A program made the translations under genes and the position numbers. From DATDCV01 sp036524155 (GTDB lineage Bacteria; Verrucomicrobiota; Verrucomicrobiia; Limisphaerales; UBA8199), in the NCBI GenBank assembly GCA_036524155.1, contig DATDCV010000125.1, positions 1 to 21,619 of the forward strand: a stretch of DNA of 21,619 nucleotides, read 5' to 3'. Of the stretch, positions 15,621 to 21,619 are shown piece after piece. Within the stretch, counting starts at the first letter, position 1, and every line of letters starts with the position of its first letter. Under the pieces are notes generated by a model. That model did no database searches. It was not told the origin of the DNA and saw only the letters and a list, made by a program, of their open reading frames with translations.

Positions 15621-16589
15621 TCAGTTGATTTCCAGCGGGTGCATTCTGAGGTAGTTCGTGGTGCGAAATTTGCGGGAGAAATCTTCATAGGCCCGTTGGA
15701 CTTGAACCTCGGGCAATTGCATGATCTGGGCCACCTCGGCAGTTGGGACCTTGTGTTCCTGCGCGTACCAGAGCAAATCCATGAGGTCAAACGGGAGCCG
15801 GAAGAAAAATTCCTGCTGGGTGCAGGCAGCGCTGTAGGTATCAGACGTCGGAGGCCGTTCACGGATGGTCTTCGGGATTTCAAGGTACGCCGCGAGCTGA
15901 TAAACCTGGGTTTTGTACAAGTGGCCAATCGCCTTGATGTCGACGCCGGCATCGCCGTATTTGACGAAGAAACCCTGGTCGTGCTCGTTCTTGTTGGCGG
16001 TTCCGATCACGGCGAAGTTGCGCAGCTCAGCGTGGTAATAAAGCGTGGCCATGCGGGTGCGCTGTTTGAGGTTGGAAGCAGCCACAATCTGCAGAAATTC
16101 CCGCGCCGCCAAAGGCTCGCTCCGCTCCGTGCCATCCGGCCGGACAATGGTGACGGAAAAGGTGTTGAGCGTGTTGGTCTGAAGCAGGTTCTGCGGCAGC
16201 ACAATTTTGGCCTTGTACCCCAGCGCAGGGTCATATTCCGGGAAGACGCGACGGATTGCCTCGTCGCGCCGGCGGTAGCATCCGAAGCCCTCGAGGGCGG
16301 CGGTGATATTTTCCAGGACCGGTTCAACGTCAAACTGGCTCGCCAGTTGGCGGGCAAGCTGCTCGCTCGCGGGATCGGAATCGCGGTCGGGCATGATGAC
16401 CGGAACGACTTTGTCGCGGCCGAACGCCCGCACGCACAGGGCAAACACCACGGAGGAATCCACGCCTCCGCTGATGCCCACTACGCCGCCGTGCCGGCGC
16501 AGCAGTTTCTGCACCTGCTGGCGCAGCGAGCGAACGATGCGTTCGGTTTCAGCCGCAGGTTCAATGGTGAGTACATGTTTGGTAAACAT
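15621..16589 (-). CDS. NadE-like ATP-dependent amide synthetase (NAD synthase family paralogue)
   Basis: From the ATG at 16589 the product has 322 residues; a further in-frame ATG at 16646 would only deepen the overlap with the upstream gene. The N-type ATP pyrophosphatase loop is GISGGVDSSVVFA (38-50). Later, GTANKNEHDQGFFVKYGDAG and VDIKAIGHLYKTQVYQLAAYL (~206-245) are strongly NadE-like. However, the stretch that in true NAD synthases reads like P-S-A-x-L-x-x-G-Q-T-D-E is here PPTSDTYSAACTQQEFFFRL (256-275), so the substrate pocket differs. No glutaminase domain is present, so it would use ammonia or an ammonia donor. Its place between AsnB and the acyl carrier protein suggests a role in making an amide or adenylated intermediate for the cluster product rather than housekeeping NAD. 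Its start overlaps the AsnB gene by 29 bp. Confidence 0.88.
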   Translation of the reverse strand: MFTKHVLTIEPAAETERIVRSLRQQVQKLLRRHGGVVGISGGVDSSVVFALCVRAFGRDKVVPVIMPDRDSDPASEQLARQLASQFDVEPVLENITAALEGFGCYRRRDEAIRRVFPEYDPALGYKAKIVLPQNLLQTNTLNTFSVTIVRPDGTERSEPLAAREFLQIVAASNLKQRTRMATLYYHAELRNFAVIGTANKNEHDQGFFVKYGDAGVDIKAIGHLYKTQVYQLAAYLEIPKTIRERPPTSDTYSAACTQQEFFFRLPFDLMDLLWYAQEHKVPTAEVAQIMQLPEVQVQRAYEDFSRKFRTTNYLRMHPLEIN

Positions 16590-18600
16590 CGTGCTGAACT
16601 TTCGGGAATGGCGCCCCCGCACCCATACAGACTTTGATCCGGCCATCTGCGATGGGGGAAGGCAGGTTTAGGTTATCAACGAATTGATGATGCAGGATTT
16701 GCGTGGAAATGATTCCGACCAGGGCCATCTCATCGGTTTCGCCGAGGGAGTTACCCTGCTGGATTTTCCTGACGAGCTGATCGACGGCCCCCGGTTTGAA
16801 CAAGCCGGATGCGTTCAGGCTCCGAGCCGAAAGCAACTCGGCCACATAGTCCGGCGTGGGTTTGGTGAAAAAGCTGCGTTGGATCGGCGACCGGTAGGGG
16901 CGCTTGGGCCGGCGCCAGATCTCGGCCGGCAGCCAGCGCTCTCCCAGTCTCCGCAGCAGATATTTTTCGGTCAGCCCGCATAATTTGAGCCGCGCGGGCA
17001 AACCCGAACAAAACTCAACTACTCGCCGGTCAAGGAATGGAAAACGGCCTTCGACAGAGTTGGCCATTGCCATGCGGTCTCCCTGCGAGGACAGAAGATA
17101 CTGGGACAGGAAGATCTCGGTCTCGAGGAACTGGGCCCGGGCGAGGTAGTCCCATTCTGCAAATCGCGGATGCAGGCGGGACAGGATCGACTGGGAACCG
17201 GCGATTGGCGATTCCGCCAGAACGCGATCCGAGAGAAACCTGCGCGTGCGCCGGTTGTTGCGCCACCTCACCGCATGCGAGTAATCGAACACGTCCAAAT
17301 CGGTGAGCCCGGCCCGGAAAAAGGCTGCCAGGAGGGCAGGATTGGCCGCTGAGAGCCCCGGGATATCGGAATACAGCCGCCGGAACAGCAGCGGACGTCG
17401 GGTCGAGTCCGGTTGCCGGGCCCAGAATCGGCGCACCTTTGTTTCTTTGAAGATATCGTAGCCGGCGAACAGCTCGTCCGCTCCCTCGCCCGTCAAAACG
17501 ACCTTGAACCCGCTGTCCCGAACCAGCTTCGAGAGCAGGTACATCGGCGCCGGCGCAGTGCGCATGACCGGAGTCTCCGTGTGCCACACGACCTCTGGAA
17601 ACACTCTCCCGATGTCGGCGTGAGTGACCCGGGCAACCCGGTGGTCGGTGCCAAGGAACCGGGCCATCCGCGTCTGGAAGTCGCTTTCATCGTAGTTCTC
17701 ATCCGTGAAGGCAATGGAGAACGTGTGGAGCCGGTCTCCTTTGAACTGGCGCGCGATAGCGGCGGTCAACGACGAATCGAGCCCCCCGCTGAGGTAAGCA
17801 CCCACTGGAACATCCGCGCGCAACCGGATATCGACAGCGTCGGTCAGGAGCGCGGAAAGTTCCTCAAGGCATTGCTCCTCTTCCGCTTCAGGACGAGGCC
17901 GGCGTCCCTCGGGATCGACGCTCGGGAAATCAATCCTCCAGTAGTTTTCGAGCGTGACCTCTCCGTTTCGAGCAACCAGATAGTGGCCCGGTGGGACCTC
18001 CAATACACCGCGGAACATCGTCTGCGGCGAGAGAGGCGCCCAGAAGCTGAAAACCTGGTCCAAAACCGCGGGATCAATCTCTCCGCCGAGCTGGCGCGAC
18101 GCCAGCACCGTTTTGATCTCCGAACCAAAGATGAGCTGCTTCCCGTGGGCCGCGTAGAACAGCGGCCGAACACCCAGCCGATCGCGGGCAAGAAAAAGGC
18201 TTTCGTCGCGCGCGTCCCAAACCGCGAAGGCGAACTGGCCGTTGAGCCGTTCGAGGCACTCCGCCCCGCGCTCCTCGTACATGTGCAACAGCACTTCGGT
18301 ATCGGATTCGGTTGTGAACCGATGGCCCAGTGCCTCCAGTTCGGCGCGCAGCTCCAGGTAATTGAAAATCTCCCCGTTGAAGACGATCCACAACGACTCG
18401 TCTTCATTTGAAATCGGCTGCTGACCACCGCCGAGGTCGATGATGCTCAACCGGGCGCTGCCGAGCGCGACGTGGCGGTCGAGGTAAATCCCGAACTCAT
18501 CCGGCCCGCGATGACGAATCGTGGCAAGCATTCGGCGCATCAGCCGCTCAGCCCCGGCCGCATCGCCGACCGGATCGTAAAGACCAGCTATTCCGCACAT
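16561..18600 (-). CDS. asnB: Asparagine synthetase-type glutamine amidotransferase (AsnB family)
   Basis: The product has 679 residues, slightly long for the family because of a C-terminal tail of ~40 residues. The Met-Cys start exposes Cys2 as the Ntn glutaminase nucleophile (MCGIAGLYD). Other glutaminase motifs are RHRGPDE (29-35), RLSIIDL (50-56) and FNGEIFNY (74-81). The synthetase domain has the PP-loop YLSGGLDSSLTA (269-280), then LTGEGADELFAGYD and SVEGRFPFLD. It moves glutamine nitrogen onto an ATP-activated carboxylate. In polysaccharide loci such paralogues (for example those in exosortase-linked EPS clusters) probably amidate a sugar acid or a carrier substrate. GGAGG lies 5 nt upstream of the ATG. 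The symbol denotes the family only; the true acceptor may not be aspartate. Confidence 0.93.
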   Translation of the reverse strand: MCGIAGLYDPVGDAAGAERLMRRMLATIRHRGPDEFGIYLDRHVALGSARLSIIDLGGGQQPISNEDESLWIVFNGEIFNYLELRAELEALGHRFTTESDTEVLLHMYEERGAECLERLNGQFAFAVWDARDESLFLARDRLGVRPLFYAAHGKQLIFGSEIKTVLASRQLGGEIDPAVLDQVFSFWAPLSPQTMFRGVLEVPPGHYLVARNGEVTLENYWRIDFPSVDPEGRRPRPEAEEEQCLEELSALLTDAVDIRLRADVPVGAYLSGGLDSSLTAAIARQFKGDRLHTFSIAFTDENYDESDFQTRMARFLGTDHRVARVTHADIGRVFPEVVWHTETPVMRTAPAPMYLLSKLVRDSGFKVVLTGEGADELFAGYDIFKETKVRRFWARQPDSTRRPLLFRRLYSDIPGLSAANPALLAAFFRAGLTDLDVFDYSHAVRWRNNRRTRRFLSDRVLAESPIAGSQSILSRLHPRFAEWDYLARAQFLETEIFLSQYLLSSQGDRMAMANSVEGRFPFLDRRVVEFCSGLPARLKLCGLTEKYLLRRLGERWLPAEIWRRPKRPYRSPIQRSFFTKPTPDYVAELLSARSLNASGLFKPGAVDQLVRKIQQGNSLGETDEMALVGIISTQILHHQFVDNLNLPSPIADGRIKVCMGAGAPFPKVQHDVYQTCTHH

Positions 18601-18605
18601 GTGCG

Positions 18606-18612
18606 CCTCCCT
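18606..18612 (-). promoter_or_regulatory. Ribosome binding site for the AsnB-family gene
   Basis: AGGGAGG on the minus strand lies 5 nt before the ATG at 18600. It confirms the Met-Cys start needed for the N-terminal nucleophile. Confidence 0.8.
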
Positions 18613-18647
18613 GGGTTTGACGCGAACAACTTCATCCGTGCCATCTC

Positions 18648-19595
18648 CTAGCGGCTCGTTCCGGGGACCGGTACTCCTGGGGAGAGTGTGCCCCCGGCGG
18701 TTCGGCCCTCCCGGTACCTTCTTCCGGTCCCGTCAGGATTCGCCAGAGCTCCTCTGACCGCCGCCAGCGCGATCTTCGACTCAATCCGTGCCCGGGATGA
18801 CCCGCCAAAGATCTGGACCCGCGGCAGGTGCCACAAAGCGGCGGTGTGGTCGACCCACGTGGGCTCGGTGGTCATGATAGTGCGCGCCCCGCAACGTTCC
18901 GCGTGTTGCGCAAGCTCGCGATCCCAGTTGCCGTTGGGAAATGCGAACGTCCGGCAGCGCGAGCCGAGCTCCAGGCTGACTTTTCCGAGACTCTCCTCGA
19001 TTTCACCAAACGCCTTTTGCCGGTTTTCACGAGTCAGAATCGCGTGCGTCACGCCGTGAGCGCCGACCGCGAACCCCCGCTGGTTCAGGCTGCGAGCTTC
19101 GTCCCAGGACATCGGCCGCAAGTCGTCAGGTTCGCCTTCGGTTTGGAGGTCACACTTAGCGCCGACTCGCTCCAGCCGTTCCATCAGTTGATCGAACGGC
19201 AGCTTCTTGAGTGCCGCGAGTTCGAGCCCCGAAGGACAACAGCCGAGTGCTTTCACGATTCGTTCACGTTGATCGAACCAGAAGGCGGAACCCGTCGTGA
19301 CCGGTCCTGTCGTGAGATAGAAAACCGCAGGCACCCGGAGGCGCTCCAGCACCGGCGCGGTCTGCGAAAAATTGCTGCGTTTGCCATCGTCGAACGTCAA
19401 GAGACAAAAGGGCCGCCGGCCCGGCCGGGCCATCCGCTGCGGCAGTTCGTCGAGTGCGATGAAATCGAACCAGCGGCCCAGCACCTGCAGATGAAGTTCC
19501 GTCTGTGCGTTCGTAAGGGTGTGTTCATTGACTATGACGCCCCCTTTTTTGAAACGCCGGGCCAGCGCCATCAGAAGTGTCGCCGCGATATTCAC
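18648..19595 (-). CDS. Polysaccharide deacetylase (NodB homology domain)
   Basis: The product has 315 residues from a GTG at 19595, preceded by GAGGTGA. The NodB motifs are LLTFDDGKRSNF (65-76, catalytic Asp69 and metal-binding Asp70), GAHGVTHAIL (178-187, metal His180 and His184) and FAFPNGNWD, the third motif. VFYLTTG (91-97) is the usual strand after motif 1. No signal peptide or clear membrane anchor is seen, so it may act on lipid-linked intermediates in the cytoplasm, as has been proposed for deacetylases in similar EPS loci. It would remove N-acetyl groups from amino sugars. The gene follows the GT4 gene by 15 bp and precedes the amidotransferase by 47 bp. Confidence 0.93.
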   Translation of the reverse strand: MNIAATLLMALARRFKKGGVIVNEHTLTNAQTELHLQVLGRWFDFIALDELPQRMARPGRRPFCLLTFDDGKRSNFSQTAPVLERLRVPAVFYLTTGPVTTGSAFWFDQRERIVKALGCCPSGLELAALKKLPFDQLMERLERVGAKCDLQTEGEPDDLRPMSWDEARSLNQRGFAVGAHGVTHAILTRENRQKAFGEIEESLGKVSLELGSRCRTFAFPNGNWDRELAQHAERCGARTIMTTEPTWVDHTAALWHLPRVQIFGGSSRARIESKIALAAVRGALANPDGTGRRYREGRTAGGTLSPGVPVPGTSR

Positions 19596-19599
19596 TTGT

Positions 19600-19606
19600 T
19601 CACCTC
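19600..19606 (-). promoter_or_regulatory. Ribosome binding site deciding a GTG start for the deacetylase
   Basis: GAGGTGA on the minus strand ends 4 nt before the GTG at 19595. It lies in the 15-bp gap after the GT4 stop codon. Confidence 0.7.
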
Positions 19607-19610
19607 AAGA

Positions 19611-20789
19611 TCAGGCCGCGCTACCCGAGCAGGGACTGGATGTTGTCACCGCGGTGGCGTCGGCAGAGCGGAGCTTCCGGGCGCGAGATGGCTCGAGGGC
19701 TCTCGCATAAAGTTCGTCCAGGTAAACGGGCAGACGATCCAAAGCGTGTTGCTCCTCGACGAACTCCCGCGCCTTCCGGCCCATCTCGGCCCTGAGCGCC
19801 GCGTTCTTGACCAGTTCAACCGCCCCTGCGGTCAGCCCCTCCATGTCGGTGCATTCAGCACGGAAACCCGTTTTGCCTTGCTGGACGATATCCGGTACCC
19901 CGCCCACGTTCGTGGCGACGACAGGCAACCCGGAGGCCATCGCCTCAAGTAATACATTCGGGGTGCCTTCAAAATCCGAAGTCAGCACGCAGATATCAGC
20001 CTGACGATACAATGCCGCCATCCCGGAAACCCCGCCCAGAAAACGCAGAAACTTGGGGAACAAACCAGCTCTGGCGGCCTGGTCCTGGAGGTCTTTCCGC
20101 ACGGTCGGGTCCTGAGTGGGGCCGACAATCCACCCCTTCACATCCAAACCGAACTCGGTCCGCAGCCGGCCTAGAATCGTGATAAAACGGTCGAACCGTT
20201 TCTCCTTCACCAGACGGCCGACGGAAACCAGGGTCAGGCTTCGCCCGGTGGCGTGAGCCGCAGGTCTGAAACACTGCGTGTCAACTACGTTCGGCAAAAA
20301 GAAGAGGCGCGAGCTGGGAATCCCCAGTTCCAGCGCCTGCCGAATGGCCAGCCGGCTGTTGGCAGCAATGAGTGACGGCAGATGCAGGTTGATCCAGCCG
20401 CCGATGCGTCCGTTCTTGTGCAATTCCGCCGTTCCTTCGTTGCGAATGGCGCCCACGCCCCGGATTCGCAAAACTGCAGCCCCCAACGCCACATAGGCGT
20501 TCGCGAAGAAATGCTGGCTTTGAAACAAGTCGGGCGGGTCGCTTCGCAATTCCTTCAGCACGCGGCCCAGTCGTGCCAGTCGGGATTGCCGTTGGCCCAC
20601 CCAGGACACGGGCACCCCCAACGACCGAATCCGGTCCTCCCAGAATTGCCGCTGGTCGAAGCACAACACCCGAGGGGAAACTCCGTGCCGGCACAGAGCC
20701 TGGACCACGTAGAAGAGCTGTCGCTCAGCTCCGCCGTGCTCCAGGGTCCCCGCCAGGAAGCAGATCTTCCGTTGGGAGAAAGCAGGCAT
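19611..20789 (-). CDS. Glycosyltransferase family 4
   Basis: This complete GT-B protein has 392 residues. The N-terminal domain opens with ICFLAGTLEHGGAERQLFYVVQAL (9-32), whose G-G-A-E-R is the acceptor-side loop of GT4 enzymes. The donor-binding domain begins near LVSVGRLVKEKRFDRFI (187-203). It carries the retaining-GT signature SDFEGTPNVLLEAMASGLPVVAT (271-293) with Glu274 and Glu282. It probably adds one sugar to the lipid-linked glycan. It comes 38 bp after another GT4 gene and 15 bp before the deacetylase. The ~30-residue C-terminal tail is serine/alanine rich and non-conserved. The donor sugar is unknown. Confidence 0.94.
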   Translation of the reverse strand: MPAFSQRKICFLAGTLEHGGAERQLFYVVQALCRHGVSPRVLCFDQRQFWEDRIRSLGVPVSWVGQRQSRLARLGRVLKELRSDPPDLFQSQHFFANAYVALGAAVLRIRGVGAIRNEGTAELHKNGRIGGWINLHLPSLIAANSRLAIRQALELGIPSSRLFFLPNVVDTQCFRPAAHATGRSLTLVSVGRLVKEKRFDRFITILGRLRTEFGLDVKGWIVGPTQDPTVRKDLQDQAARAGLFPKFLRFLGGVSGMAALYRQADICVLTSDFEGTPNVLLEAMASGLPVVATNVGGVPDIVQQGKTGFRAECTDMEGLTAGAVELVKNAALRAEMGRKAREFVEEQHALDRLPVYLDELYARALEPSRARKLRSADATAVTTSSPCSGSAA

Positions 20790-20827
20790 TTTTCAGTTCA
20801 AGGCTTCTGCCGTGAAATCGCCTTCGG

Positions 20828-21619
20828 TCACGCAGCCGGCTCGCTTGCCAGGCGTGCGCCGGCCAGGCCGGACGGCGACGCCACAAGCCCGCCGCCCTCC
20901 AGGCTCTTCAGCAGGTCGTGTTTCCGGTTCTGCACGGCGAAATCGCGGCAGACTGCCAGCAGGCGAGTGGACAACGCTTCGTAATTATATTCCAGAACAA
21001 CGCGCCTTCTCCCCTCCATGCCCAGCCTTTTTCGAGCTGCAGGCGACAGCGCGAGTTCTGCCATACGGTCGGCGATGGCTTCAACGTGATCTCCATCGAC
21101 GACATAGCCCGTGAGGTCGTGCTGCACGATCGACTCGGCATCGCCAACCGGTGTCGTAACCACCGGCAGCCGGGCACCCATGGCCTCGAGAATGACATTG
21201 GGAAAGCCTTCATAGTCCGAACAAAGGACCAGGAAAGCGCTTTGAGCGAGCAAGGCGGGAACGTTATCGCATTCACCCGCAAAGCTGACCTCGCCAGGCC
21301 CCAGGCCAAGCTCATCGGCTGTCCGTAGCAGGGCGGATCCGGCACCGCAGTCGGCCCCGGCGATAACACCGAACAGGTTGGGCGCTTTGCGCTGGGCGAG
21401 GGCCAGCGCTTTCAAAAACCGATCGAAACGCTTACAGGGCAGCAGGCTGCCGACAGCAGCCGCGATGATCCGGCCCGGAGGCAGGGCACACCGCGAAGGC
21501 ATCCTGCTGCGGGCATCGAATTCGGCCAGATCCAGCACGTTCGGCAGGACTTTTATTCTGGCCGGGTCAGCACCGCGGGAAATCAGGTTTTGACTCCCGC
21601 GGTAAGAGTTCGCCACCAA
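20828..21619 (-). CDS. Glycosyltransferase family 4, C-terminal part (cut by right window edge)
   Basis: The frame is open from the window edge to a TGA at 20828 (264 codons), so the start lies outside; a TTG at the very edge is not a credible start. The visible part begins VANSYRGSQNL, the end of the GT4 acceptor domain, then VLPNVLDLAEFD (24-35). The donor domain follows, with AAVGSLLPCKRFDRFLKAL and CSDYEGFPNVILEAMGARLP, the E-x7-E signature. The extra ~30 residues at the C-terminus are non-conserved. It is the upstream neighbour of a second GT4, and the two donor domains share the same motif layout. It is the first gene seen in the direction of transcription; the operon start lies beyond the window. 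Confidence 0.93.
   Translation of the reverse strand: MVANSYRGSQNLISRGADPARIKVLPNVLDLAEFDARSRMPSRCALPPGRIIAAAVGSLLPCKRFDRFLKALALAQRKAPNLFGVIAGADCGAGSALLRTADELGLGPGEVSFAGECDNVPALLAQSAFLVLCSDYEGFPNVILEAMGARLPVVTTPVGDAESIVQHDLTGYVVDGDHVEAIADRMAELALSPAARKRLGMEGRRRVVLEYNYEALSTRLLAVCRDFAVQNRKHDLLKSLEGGGLVASPSGLAGARLASEPAA

Noticed and set aside
16590..16646. Upstream ATG for the NadE-like gene
   Set aside because: The added residues (MAGSKSVWVRGRHSRKFST) are not family-like and lie wholly inside the AsnB coding region.
18648..19595. Whether this is a full exosortase (XrtA) EPS locus
   Set aside because: The deacetylase, AsnB and AMP-ligase genes resemble that locus type, but no exosortase, PEP-CTERM protein or chain-length/export gene is visible in the window.

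Overview
The window is a densely packed, GC-rich biosynthetic locus. All sixteen supported genes lie on the minus strand, so transcription runs from position 21619 down to 1. No gene-free stretch exceeds about 140 bases. No tRNA, rRNA, insertion sequence, CRISPR array or convincing terminator or promoter was seen. Several junctions are translationally tight (a 4-bp stop/start overlap, a 0-bp junction, a 29-bp overlap), which suggests one or a few long operons. Gene types and composition fit a GC-rich Gram-negative bacterium, possibly a soil Verrucomicrobiota or Acidobacteriota member. The sequence does not settle the taxonomy.

Layout in order of transcription: (i) two GT4 glycosyltransferases (the first cut by the right edge), a NodB-type polysaccharide deacetylase and an AsnB-type glutamine amidotransferase; (ii) a NadE-like amide synthetase paralogue, an acyl carrier protein and an acyl-AMP ligase, which look like an activation/carrier module; (iii) a membrane GT2 glycosyltransferase and a SAM methyltransferase; (iv) a DegT/StrS aminotransferase, a monotopic phosphoglycosyl transferase and a membrane UDP-GlcNAc 4,6-dehydratase, which together would make a 4-amino-4,6-dideoxy sugar nucleotide and start a lipid-linked glycan; (v) a NodU/TobZ-type carbamoyltransferase; (vi) a one-module NRPS and a separate thioesterase-like protein; (vii) another GT4, cut by the left edge.

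The most interesting part is the NRPS pair. The NRPS has only the C-terminal half of a condensation domain. Its adenylation domain carries a complete luciferase-like flavin monooxygenase inserted between motifs A4 and A5. My by-eye specificity code (D-I-L-Q-L-G-M-V-W-K) matches the glycine pattern. A carrier domain follows. The partner protein has a TubC-type docking domain fused to a thioesterase fold with a Cys nucleophile, and the Asp and His of the usual triad appear to be missing. Known terminal modules such as MtaG/MelG (myxothiazol/melithiazol) use a glycine A domain with an embedded monooxygenase to make a terminal amide. Here the conventional condensation and release functions look degenerate and the neighbours are glycan genes. 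My inference is a carrier-bound oxidised glycine unit that is passed to, or used to modify, a glycan or glycolipid. A second, out-of-window assembly line cannot be excluded.
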